NCBI GenBank assembly: GCA_017983755.1
Contig: JAGOAU010000007.1
Coordinates: forward strand, 62,001 to 126,000
Direction: 5' to 3'
DNA from: Azonexus sp.
GTDB taxonomy: Bacteria; Pseudomonadota; Gammaproteobacteria; Burkholderiales; Rhodocyclaceae
DNA: 64,000 nucleotides
This document shows positions 1 through 8,088 of the stretch, piece by piece. Position numbers and translations under genes: made by a program. The notes below the pieces were generated by a model. It was not told the origin of the DNA. It was given only the letters and a program-made list of their open reading frames with translations, and ran no database searches. Within the stretch, counting starts at the first letter, position 1. Each line of letters begins with the position of its first letter.

Positions 1-531
1 ATGAAGCAGGCGCGCAGCGCGCTCGATGCCTTCGGCCAGGCCACCGTCGCCGTGCGCGCTGCCGACGGGAAACTGGTCTGGCAAACGCCGCTCGCCCGCA
101 AGCTGCTCAACGACTATTTCGCCAATCCCGAAGACGTGGCGCCGGAAGAATTGCTCACCTGGATCGCCAACGCCCACCGTGCCCGGCGCGACGGCCGCGA
201 ACCATCGTCGCTGCTTATCGCCGACGGCAGTCGCCGCCTGCTCGCCTCCTTCCACGACCAGACCGGCGACGACGAATGGCTGGTCGTACTGCGCGAGGAA
301 AACGACGCTTCCGCCATCGATTCGCTGATCGCCGCCTTCCGCCTGACCCAGCGCGAAGCGGAAGTTCTCTATTGGGTCGTCCAGGGCAAGACCAGCAACG
401 ACATCGGCGACATCCTCGGCAACAGCCCGCGCACGGTCAACAAGCACCTGGAACACGTTTTCGAGAAGCTCGGCGTCGAGACGCGGACGGCGGCGGCCAA
501 TCTGGCGCTGGGCCGGATGCGCGGGGCGTAG
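1..531 (+). CDS. LuxR-type HTH transcriptional regulator (probably 5'-truncated by window edge)
   Basis: The C-terminal third (about residues 112-172) reads as a LuxR/FixJ winged helix-turn-helix: LTQREAEVLYWVVQGKTSND followed by an IGDILGNSPRTVNKHLEHVF recognition-helix region. The N-terminal part is a small PAS-like or linker region without a receiver aspartate. The frame is open to base 1, so the ATG there may be internal and the full protein longer. As the regulator nearest urtA, and given dyad sites at the urt promoters, it is a candidate regulator of urea uptake; that link is inference. Confidence 0.8.
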   Translation: MKQARSALDAFGQATVAVRAADGKLVWQTPLARKLLNDYFANPEDVAPEELLTWIANAHRARRDGREPSSLLIADGSRRLLASFHDQTGDDEWLVVLREENDASAIDSLIAAFRLTQREAEVLYWVVQGKTSNDIGDILGNSPRTVNKHLEHVFEKLGVETRTAAANLALGRMRGA

Positions 532-612
532 GCGCAACGCGCCCGCATCAAACCCGGAGAGGCCTCCGGACGCCCGAGCGGCAAGCAGCCTTGCCGCAAT
601 CAGACACGAACA

Positions 613-864
613 TCAGGCGGCGCTCAGCAGAGCGGCGTATTCGCGCTCCAGACGCCGCATTTCCGCCCGCATGCCAACCTGCTGGCCGGCGGTGACCATG
701 CGCTGCCCTGCCTTCCATTCGAATTCGATATCACCCGGATGCACGCCGGCATGCACCAGCGCCAGCGCCATCGTCCGGAAATCCGGCCGTGTGATACGCC
801 AGCCGTCACTCGTTACGGCAACGAATTCATTGTGGCAAAACGCTACGGTTGCACTAATCGCCAT
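613..864 (-). CDS. Hypothetical small protein (83 aa)
   Basis: I do not recognise a family. The start at MAISATVAF is chosen because a near-perfect Shine-Dalgarno (AAAGGAGGT) lies 6 nt upstream; the longer frame to 903 lacks one. The protein is soluble, with a predicted beta-rich first half (FVAVTSDGWRITRPDF) and a helical C-terminus rich in Arg and Glu. It stands alone between the LuxR-type regulator and the GST gene. Confidence 0.6.
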   Translation of the reverse strand: MAISATVAFCHNEFVAVTSDGWRITRPDFRTMALALVHAGVHPGDIEFEWKAGQRMVTAGQQVGMRAEMRRLEREYAALLSAA

Positions 865-975
865 CACGTTACCTCCTTTGCCTACAAGGTAACGCGATGC
901 CATGCGAATCGACTGTTACATATTCCACACTGCCCGAGAAATCGTCTGCGGCGGGCTGGACGCGCGCCCGAAAAC

Positions 976-1003
976 GGCCCTTTTTTCCTGGTCGACCGCA
1001 ACC
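976..1003 (+). repeat. Dispersed GTCGAC repeat, copy 1
   Basis: GGCCC, a T-run, then GTCGACCGCAACC. It sits just beyond the 3' end of the minus-strand GST gene. Confidence 0.7.
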
Positions 1004-1004
1004 G

Positions 1005-1676
1005 TCAGCGCCGGCCCCCGTATTCGTCGGCCAGCCGGTCGTAATGGGTGTGCGCCTCGCTTTCCCGGATGCCGGCCGCGTACCATTCCTGCATCGCAGG
1101 ATGCGCCAGCATGGCATCGCGATAAGCGGCGGCAACCGGCGGCAGGTCGACGTTGTAGACCTGGAAGCGCCAGACGACCGGGGCGAACATCGCATCGGCG
1201 ATCGAGAAGGCACCGAACAGCCACGGGCCGTCGGGCGTCGCGAACTGCGTGCGCGCCTCTTCCCAGATCTCGACGATGCGGTCGATGTCGCGCTGCACCT
1301 CGGGGCTGGCCGGCTTGCCCTTGAGTTTGAGCTTGAGGTTCATCGGCATCGCCGTCCGCAGATGGGTGAAGCCGGCGTGCATTTCGGCCGAAATACTGCG
1401 CGCGCGGGCGCGTGCCCTGGGGTCGGCCGGCCACATCGCGGGCTCGCGCTCGGCCAGGTATTCGGCGATGGCGATGCTTTCCCAGATCTGGAAACCGTCG
1501 TCGTGCAGGCACGGCACGCGGGCGTTGCCGGCCAGCGGCTTGAGCGCCGGGTTGTAGTCGCGGCCGGCGACGGAAACCATGTGCTCGGTGAAGGGAATGG
1601 CGAAGTGCTTCAGCAGCAGCCAGGGGCGCAGCGACCAGGACGAATAGTTCTTGTTGCCGATATGGAGTTCGTACAT
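1005..1676 (-). CDS. Glutathione S-transferase family protein
   Basis: A 223-residue protein with an N-terminal thioredoxin fold starting MYELHIGNKNYSSWSLRPWL, the GST G-site segment ARVPCLHDDGFQIWES (Glu-Ser contacting glutathione) and an all-helical C-terminal domain with the FSIADAMFAPV N-capping motif. Such proteins conjugate or reduce small electrophiles with glutathione in the cytosol; the substrate cannot be told from sequence. The ATG overlaps the stop of the upstream VanZ-like gene (TGATG), so the two are translationally coupled. Confidence 0.9.
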   Translation of the reverse strand: MYELHIGNKNYSSWSLRPWLLLKHFAIPFTEHMVSVAGRDYNPALKPLAGNARVPCLHDDGFQIWESIAIAEYLAEREPAMWPADPRARARARSISAEMHAGFTHLRTAMPMNLKLKLKGKPASPEVQRDIDRIVEIWEEARTQFATPDGPWLFGAFSIADAMFAPVVWRFQVYNVDLPPVAAAYRDAMLAHPAMQEWYAAGIRESEAHTHYDRLADEYGGRR

Positions 1677-2869
1677 CAGGAGATACCTCGCTTGAAGTGA
1701 TGTTTGCGGCCCAGGGCGACGACCAGCCAGCCCATGCCCAGGGCGAGCACGACCGACGTGATTTCCGCGGTGCGGCCGGGCAGGTAGCGCTGCGCCCACT
1801 CGCAGCCGAAGGCAACGATCGCCACGACCAGCGTCATTCCGCCCGGCGCCGCGCCGTTGCGCGCGGCGCTCCAGATGATGGCGCCGAAGCACAGGCTCTC
1901 GAACGCCACCGAGGTCACGACCGCCTCGATCGACCCCGAGAGCGAAGAGGCGAACGGCAGCCAGCTCATGGGACCGGGCAGGTCGTTCCAGCGCAGCGGC
2001 CAGAGGGCGTGCAGCAGGTAGCTGGCGGTGGCGACCGCCAGCACGATCCACAGGCGGCGGCCGGCATCCAGCCGGTCGATCACCGCCCATGCCGCGGCGC
2101 CGGCGACGATGCCGAGCACCACGGGCACGCCGGGCGCCTGGTTGATGATGACGAACTTGCCGCCGAGCATGCCAAGCGTGGCGACGGCAGCCAGCGGGCG
2201 GACCAGGCGCCCGGCCGCCAGCGAGCGCAGCAGGTGGGCCAGCGCCTCCAGCCCGATCACCGTCATGCCTGCATGCAGCAGCATCCGGCGCGGCTGCCAG
2301 GCGTCCTGCTGCCACAGCGATTTCACGTTGTCGACCACCGACGAGCGGTCGATGGTCGGAATGAAGGGAAACAGCTCGGCGGCCAGCCAGAGCGCCAGCA
2401 TCACCAGCGCGAAACGGTCGACGTCGTGCAGGTTCAGGTGGCGTTGCGACAACCGTTGCAGGCTGTTTCCGGAAATCATCCCACCCAGCCAGCCGAACAG
2501 GAAGCCCAGCATGTTGAAGCCGATATCGGACAGCGCCGGGGTGCGCGGCAGGTATTTCTGCAGCCATTGCAGGACGCCGGCGACGACCAGCGCGACCAGG
2601 AACCAGACGGCGAAACCGGCCAGGCGCCCCGGCCGGCCGTGATGGTGCCAGGCCACCAGCCAGCCGAGCGGCAGGAACAGGACCACGTTTTCCAGCAGAT
2701 CGGCGAGGCCGACCGGCCCGCGGAAGATGAAATCCTGCGGCTGCGCGAAGTTCCAGGTCAGCGGGTAGAGCGAGCCGTAGACGATCAGCCCCAGCAACAG
2801 CCCGACGGCGATCCGGTAGTTGCGCCCGCCGGCGCCGGCCGGGTGTCCTGCGTTGTCGTTCGGTTCCAC
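1676..2869 (-). CDS. VanZ-like family membrane protein
   Basis: An integral membrane protein with about nine hydrophobic segments. The first half carries the VanZ-like signature (LTWNFAQPQDFIF, DLLENVVLFLPLGWL, LSDIGFNMLGFLFGWLGG). I chose the GTG start because GAAAGG lies 6-10 nt upstream; the in-frame ATG at 2938 has no ribosome site and falls inside a dispersed repeat copy. VanZ is named for teicoplanin resistance, but most family members have no known function and nothing here indicates antibiotic resistance. It is coupled to the downstream GST gene. Confidence 0.75.
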   Translation of the reverse strand: MEPNDNAGHPAGAGGRNYRIAVGLLLGLIVYGSLYPLTWNFAQPQDFIFRGPVGLADLLENVVLFLPLGWLVAWHHHGRPGRLAGFAVWFLVALVVAGVLQWLQKYLPRTPALSDIGFNMLGFLFGWLGGMISGNSLQRLSQRHLNLHDVDRFALVMLALWLAAELFPFIPTIDRSSVVDNVKSLWQQDAWQPRRMLLHAGMTVIGLEALAHLLRSLAAGRLVRPLAAVATLGMLGGKFVIINQAPGVPVVLGIVAGAAAWAVIDRLDAGRRLWIVLAVATASYLLHALWPLRWNDLPGPMSWLPFASSLSGSIEAVVTSVAFESLCFGAIIWSAARNGAAPGGMTLVVAIVAFGCEWAQRYLPGRTAEITSVVLALGMGWLVVALGRKHHFKRGIS

Positions 2870-2932
2870 GCGTGCCTTTCGCTGATGGCTGAGTGCCGCT
2901 GATCCCGAGGCCTCAGCATGCCCGGTGAATTT

Positions 2933-2960
2933 CACCATTTTTTTGCCGTCGACCGCAACC
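2933..2960 (+). repeat. Dispersed GTCGAC repeat, copy 2
   Basis: ACCATTTTTTTG followed by CCGTCGACCGCAACC, in the gap between the VanZ-like gene and the urtA promoter. Confidence 0.65.
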
Positions 2961-2990
2961 GGCGGCCACGAGCATCGGCATGCGCAACCC

Positions 2991-3035
2991 TACGCAATCT
3001 AACGTATTCCGCCTTCACGCCCGTCTCCTTAATCT
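2991..3035 (+). promoter_or_regulatory. urtA promoter with TACG-N8-CGTA operator dyad
   Basis: TACG (2991-2994), 8 nt, CGTA (3003-3006), then exactly 23 nt to TAATCT (3030-3035), a plausible -10. The dyad would sit over or just upstream of the -35 region, as expected for an activator site. The same arrangement with the same spacing and a shared downstream string GCTGCACTGCA occurs upstream of urtB. Confidence 0.55.
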
Positions 3036-3092
3036 GGCGCTGCACTGCAACAACGCAGTTCCACCAGATTCCCCAACCTCCGAGGAGCTTCC

Positions 3093-4355
3093 ATGAGCAA
3101 TCGTCGCAATTTCATCAAGGCTACCGTCCTGGCCGCCGCGCTGTCCTCCATCGGCATGGCTGCCCACGCCGCCGACACCATCAAGGTCGGCATCCTGCAT
3201 TCGCTGTCCGGCACCATGGCCATTTCCGAAACGGCGCTCAAGGAAACCGCGCTGATGACCATCGACGAGATCAACAAGTCGGGCGGCGTCATGGGCAAGA
3301 AGTTGGAGCCGGTGGTCGTCGACCCCGCCTCCAACTGGCCGCTGTTCGCCGAAAAGGCCCGCCAGCTGCTGAGCAAGGACAAGGTCGATGTCGTCTTCGG
3401 CTGCTGGACCTCGGTATCCCGCAAGTCCGTCCTGCCGGTGTTCAAGGAACTGAACGGCCTGCTCTTCTACCCCGTCCAGTACGAAGGCGAGGAACTCGAG
3501 AAGAACGTCTTCTACACCGGCGCCGCCCCCAACCAGCAGGCAATCCCGGCCGTCGAATACCTGATGTCGAAGGACGGCGGCGAGGCCAAGCGCTTCGTGC
3601 TGCTCGGCACCGACTACGTCTATCCGCGCACCACCAACAAGATCCTGCGCGCCTTCCTGAAGTCCAAGGGCATCGCCGAAGCCGACATCATGGAAGAGTA
3701 CACCCCGTTCGGCCACAGCGACTACCAGACCATCATCGCCAAGATCAAGAAGTTCGCCGCCGAAGGCAAGAAGACCGCCGTCGTCTCGACCATCAACGGC
3801 GACTCCAACGTGCCCTTCTACAAGGAACTGGGCAATGCCGGCCTCAAGGCCACCGACGTGCCGGTCGTCGCCTTCTCGGTCGGCGAGGAAGAACTGCGCG
3901 GCGTCGATACCAAGCCGCTGGTCGGCCACCTGGCCGCCTGGAACTACTTCATGTCGCTCAAGAACCCGCAGAACGAGAAGTTCGTCAAGATGTACAAGGA
4001 GTGGGCGGTCAAGAACAAGCTGCCGAACGCCAAGACCGTCGTCACCAACGACCCGATGGAAGCCACCTACGTCGGCATCCACATGTGGAAGCAGGCGGTC
4101 GAGAAGGCCAAGTCCACCGAGGTCGACAAGGTCATCGCCGCCATGGCCGGCCAGAGCTTCGCCGCGCCCTCCGGCTACACGCTGAAGATGGACGAAACCA
4201 ACCACCACCTGCACAAGCCGGTGTTCATCGGCGAGATCAAGGCCGACGGCCAGTTCAATGTCGTCTGGAAGACCAAGGGCCCGATCCGCGCCCAGCCGTG
4301 GAGCCCGTTCATCGCCGGCAACGAGAGCAAGAAGGACGCGCCGGAAGGCAAGTGA
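3093..4355 (+). CDS. urtA: Urea ABC transporter substrate-binding protein UrtA
   Basis: A 420-residue periplasmic binding protein. Residues 1-27 are a signal peptide (N-terminal RRNFIKA, cleavage near AHA/AD). The mature part begins with IKVGILHSLSGTMAISE and carries the UrtA hallmarks VFGCWTSVSRKSVLPVF and LLFYPVQYEGEE. It captures urea for the UrtBC permease and UrtDE ATPases. The ribosome site GAGGAG lies just upstream. It is monocistronic: a strong terminator follows and urtBCDE lie about 10 kb away, although these genes are contiguous in most bacteria that have them. Confidence 0.97.
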   Translation: MSNRRNFIKATVLAAALSSIGMAAHAADTIKVGILHSLSGTMAISETALKETALMTIDEINKSGGVMGKKLEPVVVDPASNWPLFAEKARQLLSKDKVDVVFGCWTSVSRKSVLPVFKELNGLLFYPVQYEGEELEKNVFYTGAAPNQQAIPAVEYLMSKDGGEAKRFVLLGTDYVYPRTTNKILRAFLKSKGIAEADIMEEYTPFGHSDYQTIIAKIKKFAAEGKKTAVVSTINGDSNVPFYKELGNAGLKATDVPVVAFSVGEEELRGVDTKPLVGHLAAWNYFMSLKNPQNEKFVKMYKEWAVKNKLPNAKTVVTNDPMEATYVGIHMWKQAVEKAKSTEVDKVIAAMAGQSFAAPSGYTLKMDETNHHLHKPVFIGEIKADGQFNVVWKTKGPIRAQPWSPFIAGNESKKDAPEGK

Positions 4356-4382
4356 TCCGCGCGGACTGTCAGTCGCAATCGG

Positions 4383-4405
4383 CGGGGGCTTCGGCCCCCG
4401 TTTTT
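4383..4405 (+). terminator. Rho-independent terminator of urtA
   Basis: Stem CGGGGGC, tetraloop TTCG, GCCCCCG, then five T residues, 27 nt after the urtA stop. Confidence 0.85.
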
Positions 4406-4429
4406 CATCGTACCGAGCTTACGAAAATC

Positions 4430-4456
4430 GGCCTTTTTCGACGGTCGACCGCAACC
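4430..4456 (+). repeat. Dispersed GTCGAC repeat, copy 3
   Basis: GGCCTTTTTCG then ACGGTCGACCGCAACC, abutting the 3' end of the DNA alkylation repeat gene. Confidence 0.75.
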
Positions 4457-4457
4457 G

Positions 4458-5135
4458 TCACGCAATGCGCCGCGTCGCCTCCCGCGCGCTGAGGGGCGCG
4501 AGGCGTTCGCCCATGGCGGCGACAAAATCGCGCACGGCTTGCGGGTGCCAGCGGGCGTAGTCGCGCAGGGCCCAGCCGATGGCCTTGCGGATGAAGAAAC
4601 CCCCCTCGGGCGCCAGCGCTTCGGCATAGCCGAAGAGCCGCGCGCTGTCGGTTTCCAGCCGCCAGCCAAGCTGGTGGATCATGGCGATGCGCCGCACCCA
4701 CAGGCAGTCGTGGCGCAGCGCGGCATCCATCGTTATCTGCGCCTCGGGGTCGTTCCGGCGCGCAGCGCGAATCACGTCGCCGACAACGCCGGCCAGCCCA
4801 TCGACGGTTTCCCACCACGGCTCGCGTTGCGCGAGCGCGAGCAGCGGCGCAACGATGCTCAAGTCCAGCCGCCCGACGTGGCGGGCCAGCAGGTCGATGG
4901 CGGCATAACGGTATTCGCGCTCGGGCAGGCACCACAGCCGGTCTGCTGCGGTCAACAGCCGTTTCTTGTCGAAATCCACCCTGAGCAGCGGCTTGAGCGC
5001 GGCCCGCCGGGCCGGCGTCGGGATGCCGAGAAAGGGAAACTGGTCGCGCAGATAGGCGCGCATGGCAACCGCCCGCGCCGGATCGGCGAGCGCGGCGAGG
5101 GTATGCTGAACTTGCGTGACAAGTTGTTCCGGCAT
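4458..5135 (-). CDS. DNA alkylation repeat (AlkD-like) protein
   Basis: A 225-residue, all-helical, HEAT-like protein matching the DNA alkylation repeat family: FLGIPTPARRAALKPLL near the N-terminus, REYRYAAIDLLARHVGRLDL, EPWWETVDGLAGVVGDVI, LWVRRIAMIHQLGW and FFIRKAIGWALRDYARWHP. AlkD relatives excise N3- and N7-alkylated purines. The start MPEQLVTQVQ is chosen by homology; the open frame extends further without a ribosome site. It lies 25 nt after the anti-sigma gene on the same strand, so it may be the last gene of the ECF/HvfABC operon. Confidence 0.88.
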   Translation of the reverse strand: MPEQLVTQVQHTLAALADPARAVAMRAYLRDQFPFLGIPTPARRAALKPLLRVDFDKKRLLTAADRLWCLPEREYRYAAIDLLARHVGRLDLSIVAPLLALAQREPWWETVDGLAGVVGDVIRAARRNDPEAQITMDAALRHDCLWVRRIAMIHQLGWRLETDSARLFGYAEALAPEGGFFIRKAIGWALRDYARWHPQAVRDFVAAMGERLAPLSAREATRRIA

Positions 5136-5160
5136 GCTTGCTTGCGTGGCAGCGGCCCGG

Positions 5161-5352
5161 CTAACCCTGCCCCGACTCGTCGCGCCCGACCAGACGGCGA
5201 CATGCCGCCCGCAGAAATTCCATCTGCTGGCGGAAATTGCGACAGCCACGGCACAGGGCCAGGTGCATTTCAAGCTGGAGGCGCTCGCCCGCCCCCAGCT
5301 TGCGGTCCTGGGCTTCGGACATCATGCGGGTGGCGTCCTTGCAACTCAACAT
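5161..5352 (-). CDS. Putative zinc-finger anti-sigma factor
   Basis: A 63-residue protein with Cys4 ([13 protein letters not shown]) and the zinc-binding anti-sigma signature H-x3-C-x2-C (HLALCRGC). There is no membrane segment, so it is a cytoplasmic ZAS-type anti-sigma factor. It overlaps the 3' end of the sigma gene by 7 nt, the usual arrangement of a sigma/anti-sigma pair. It probably restrains the adjacent ECF sigma factor until a metal or thiol signal releases it (inference from family). Confidence 0.82.
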   Translation of the reverse strand: MLSCKDATRMMSEAQDRKLGAGERLQLEMHLALCRGCRNFRQQMEFLRAACRRLVGRDESGQG

Positions 5353-5924
5353 GGCTTTTCTCCCGGCGCGAACCAGCTTGATTCCAGGCAGCGGCGCAGG
5401 CCGTTGCGGGCACGGTGCAGGATCACGTTGCAATTGCCGACGCTGATGTTCAACGTCTGGCAGACCTCGGCGGTCTCGAATTCAAGAAACTCGCGCATCA
5501 TGAAGACGCGCGCCGTATTTTCCGGCAGGTGGTTGAGGCAGATCTCGAATACATCCCAGAACCCTTTCTCGCGCAAGGCCTCCGCCGGATCGCCCCAGCC
5601 GCGCGGCCGCGCATCGGGGCGCCAGTGGGCGTTGGTCTTGAACAACTCATCGAAGGCTTGATCGAGGCTGGCACCCTCTTCAGCCAGCGCCGAGACGTTG
5701 GTGGTGCGCGACTGCACCCGGATCAGATCGACGATCTTGTTGCGCAGAATCGAAAACACCCAGGTCTTCAGGGCCGAACGCCCGGAAAAGCTGCGTTCAC
5801 CGGAGAGTGCGCCGAGCAATGCCTCCTGCACCGCATCCTCGGCCAGCGCCGCGTCGCGCAACTGGAGTTGCGCGAAGCGCAGCATGTCGCTACGCACTTC
5901 CGCGATGAAGCTGTCGTCGATCAT
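5346..5924 (-). CDS. RNA polymerase ECF-type sigma factor
   Basis: A 192-residue sigma-70 family protein with two domains. Region 2 is [20 protein letters not shown] then [20 protein letters not shown]; region 4 is [20 protein letters not shown] then [20 protein letters not shown]. Start [10 protein letters not shown] is chosen by family alignment. It sits between the DoxX gene and its anti-sigma factor. The GTAACA-N16-CGAC promoter upstream of hvfA is a likely target, so the factor would drive its own operon (inference). Confidence 0.92.
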   Translation of the reverse strand: MIDDSFIAEVRSDMLRFAQLQLRDAALAEDAVQEALLGALSGERSFSGRSALKTWVFSILRNKIVDLIRVQSRTTNVSALAEEGASLDQAFDELFKTNAHWRPDARPRGWGDPAEALREKGFWDVFEICLNHLPENTARVFMMREFLEFETAEVCQTLNISVGNCNVILHRARNGLRRCLESSWFAPGEKPC

Positions 5925-6084
5925 GGCATTCCCGAGCTGAGCTGGTTTCGGCTGTCTGCCCGCAGCGGCGCCGCACCCAGGCGTCAAGCGAGAGTCTTCC
6001 CGGGCCGAGCAGCAGCAAGGGCATCAGCATACCAATGAACAACACCGGCAACTTGAAATTGCCGTGGCCGTTGTCGGTAAATAC
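5890..6084 (-). other. In-frame 3' remnant of the DoxX gene beyond an amber codon
   Basis: After the TAG ending the DoxX reading frame (6085-6087) the same frame continues open for about 64 codons: [20 protein letters not shown] and then [14 protein letters not shown]. This matches the usual DoxX C-terminus (a fourth membrane helix and a GxxRLSLD end). It stops at 5890, overlapping the sigma factor start. Confidence 0.6.
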
Positions 6085-6444
6085 CTAGCCCTGCATCAGT
6101 TCGCCAAAACTGCCCCACGCTGCCGGCCAATGCACGGCGGCGATGGCGACCACGGTCAGGACGATGAGCGACAGCGAGAAGAAACGGGTCGCCAGCCCCA
6201 GCACCAGCGCGAGGCCGCCGAGCAACTCGAACCACGTCGCCATTTGCCAGCTGATTTCCGGCGGCACGAGGTCGAACGGGAAGGGAAAATTGTCCTGAAT
6301 GTCGGCAAACCAGTTGTTGCCGCGGAATTTTTCGAGGCCGGATTCGAAGTAATCCCAGCCGAGCAAAATGCGCAGGCTGAGCAGACCCAGCCACAAACCG
6401 AGCAGATCGATGCCTTCGACAAGGCGAAGCAGATGGTTTTTCAT
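6085..6444 (-). CDS. DoxX family membrane protein, truncated by an in-frame TAG
   Basis: A 119-residue product with three membrane segments (LLGLWLGLLSLRILLGWDYF, FELLGGLALVLGLATRF, SLSLIVLTVVAIAAV) typical of DoxX proteins that accompany DUF692/DUF2063 gene pairs. Its ATG overlaps the hvfC stop by 4 nt (ATGA). The last helix expected for the family is present downstream in the same frame after a TAG, where homologues would be expected to have a sense codon. It is either a recent nonsense mutation, a sequencing error or a readthrough case. It resembles GigT/BufD-type partners of these operons. Confidence 0.75.
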   Translation of the reverse strand: MKNHLLRLVEGIDLLGLWLGLLSLRILLGWDYFESGLEKFRGNNWFADIQDNFPFPFDLVPPEISWQMATWFELLGGLALVLGLATRFFSLSLIVLTVVAIAAVHWPAAWGSFGELMQG

Positions 6445-7178
6445 GATGTGCTCCCCAGCAGAATGCCCTGCCGCCGCAGGTCGGCCAGCAACTGGCGGCC
6501 GAATTCGAGCAGGCCCGCGGGGTCCGGATGATTCAGTTCAGCGCCGACGCGGGCGATGGTGTCGCGTCCGGTGCTCGGCGCGGCGGCCAGCAAGGCCAGC
6601 AGCCGCGCCGTCACCGGGTTGATTTCGCAAAAACGCACGCCGTCATCGGCGGCGCGATAGACGACGAGATGCGTCGGCCGCGGCTGGCGCGGCCGGCAGG
6701 CCGGGCCGATGCGCTGCACCGGCCAGGCATAGGCGAGGTTCATCATGGCCGGGTTGAGAACCACCTTGCCGGCCAGCAGGTCGCCGGCCGGGTCGTGCGG
6801 CGGCACGGGGGCCTCCATGACATCGACCGCCAACTCGGCCCATTCGTAATGCGCCAGTTCGGCCAGCCAGCGCGGCAACCGGGAAAGCGGCGCCGCGGCC
6901 AGGTAACGCACGAATTCCTGCGGAATCTCGCGGAACCACGGCGTATGCAGCGCCCCGTCGCACAGGAAGCCACGACACAGGCGGCGCCAGCGCGTTTCGC
7001 CCAGCACGGCGCGGCAAACCGGAAAACATTTATCGACCACACCGCACAGATTGTTGAAGACCAGTTCGCGATACACCCCCGCCCGCCGCGCCGGCAGCCC
7101 CTGCGGACAGGCGATGCGTCGCGGATCGCGCAGATGTGCCGCGAAGTCGTGCTGAAACTGCTGGAAGCCGGCCGGCAT
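6441..7178 (-). CDS. hvfC: HvfC/BufC-type RiPP maturation protein (DUF2063)
   Basis: A 245-residue protein with the DUF2063 N-terminal domain: FQQFQHDFAAHLRDP, RAGVYRELVFNNLCGVVDKC, FPVCRAVLGETRW, FLCDGALHTPWFREIPQEFV, and AHYEWAELAVDVME. The C-terminal half is a winged-helix-like partner domain. In described systems this family binds the DUF692 maturase and helps present the precursor. The start codon shares one base with the hvfB stop (TGATG), so the two subunits are translationally coupled. Symbol is by family analogy. Confidence 0.88.
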   Translation of the reverse strand: MPAGFQQFQHDFAAHLRDPRRIACPQGLPARRAGVYRELVFNNLCGVVDKCFPVCRAVLGETRWRRLCRGFLCDGALHTPWFREIPQEFVRYLAAAPLSRLPRWLAELAHYEWAELAVDVMEAPVPPHDPAGDLLAGKVVLNPAMMNLAYAWPVQRIGPACRPRQPRPTHLVVYRAADDGVRFCEINPVTARLLALLAAAPSTGRDTIARVGAELNHPDPAGLLEFGRQLLADLRRQGILLGSTS

Positions 7179-8023
7179 CACGCCACCCGCCTTTCCCGGC
7201 GCGCCGCGGCCTGCAATTCGGCTATCCGCCCTACTTCTGCGGTCAACCCCGAAAAATGGCCAAAATTGAAATCGCGCTCCAGGCAGGTCGGCACCTCGCC
7301 GCCGATACGCGCGTAGGTTTCGGCGAGCAATGCCCAGACGGGATCGATGACGTCGGCGCCGTGCGTATCGATCAGCAGCCCGTCGGCTTCGACATAATGC
7401 CCGGCGACGTGGATGTAGCAGGTGCGCCCGAGCGGTAGGGCGTCGAGAAATCGCAGTGGATCGAAACCGAAATTGCGGCTGTTCACGTAGACGTTGTTCA
7501 CGTCGAGATGCAGCAGGCAATCCGCCTCGGCAACCACAGCCGAAATGAACTCGGCCTCGCTCATTTCCGCCCCCGGCGGGGCAATGTAGGTGGAAGCGTT
7601 CTCGATGCCGATGCGGCAACCGAGCATGTCCTGCACCTGCCGGATGCGCGCCGCCGTCCAGCGCACCGCCTCGGCGGTCTGCAGAATCGGCAGCAGTTCG
7701 TAAAGATGGCGCTCGTCGGCGCACCACGAAAGATGCTCGGTGAACAACGTGATGCCGTGCTCGGCCATGAAGGCCTTGGTCCGGCGAAGCAGCGTAGTGT
7801 CGAGCGCGCCGGGACCGCCGAGCGAGAGCGACAGGCCATGACAGACGAAGGGGTAACGCTCGGTAAAAGCGCGTAACTCACGCGCCGAACGGCCGCCCAT
7901 GCCTGCCCAGTTTTCCGGTGCGATCTCGAAAAAGGCGACATCCTCAGGCACGCCGGCCTCAAGGTCGGCGATCAGTTCGCGGCGAAAGCCAAGGCCGGCG
8001 CCGCAGGGCGGTCGAATGTTCAT
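7178..8023 (-). CDS. hvfB: HvfB/BufB-type MNIO RiPP maturase (DUF692)
   Basis: A 281-residue TIM-barrel of the multinuclear non-heme iron oxidase family. Candidate metal ligands appear in order in FVCHGLSLSLGG, LFTEHLSW, IGIENASTY, LLHLDVNNVYVNSRN, CYIHVAGHY, LIDTHGADV and CLERDFNF. Such enzymes oxidise Cys residues of a small precursor, giving oxazolone/thioamide groups that bind copper. The start MNIRPPCGAG follows a good GAGGAG site; the longer frame is antisense-type shadow. A copy of the dispersed GTCGAC repeat encodes residues GHFSGLTAE near the C-terminus. Confidence 0.93.
   Translation of the reverse strand: MNIRPPCGAGLGFRRELIADLEAGVPEDVAFFEIAPENWAGMGGRSARELRAFTERYPFVCHGLSLSLGGPGALDTTLLRRTKAFMAEHGITLFTEHLSWCADERHLYELLPILQTAEAVRWTAARIRQVQDMLGCRIGIENASTYIAPPGAEMSEAEFISAVVAEADCLLHLDVNNVYVNSRNFGFDPLRFLDALPLGRTCYIHVAGHYVEADGLLIDTHGADVIDPVWALLAETYARIGGEVPTCLERDFNFGHFSGLTAEVGRIAELQAAARRERRVA
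7237..7261 (-). repeat. Dispersed GTCGAC repeat, copy 4 (inside hvfB)
   Basis: Read on the minus strand: GGCCATTTTTCGG then GGTTGACCGCAGA. One base of GTCGAC has changed. It is translated in frame within the maturase. Confidence 0.55.
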
Positions 8024-8088
8024 GGAGGCTCCTCGGTCAGTGTGCGGGGAACGGCGGCAAGGCGCCCCTCCCCGCTTCCGGCTTGCGC

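Noticed and set aside
1697..2902. Plus-strand 401-codon frame opposite the VanZ-like gene
   Set aside because: Rich in Arg/Gln/His as expected of a shadow frame; the minus strand gives clear membrane helices.
3032..3050. A sigma-54-like TGGCGC...TGCA string before urtA
   Set aside because: The distance between GG and GC is one base short of the -24/-12 rule, and the GG is missing in the matching urtB region.
3015..4214. A long open frame antisense to urtA (399 codons)
   Set aside because: High-GC codon bias leaves the opposite frame open; the product has no recognisable domain, while urtA is clearly real.
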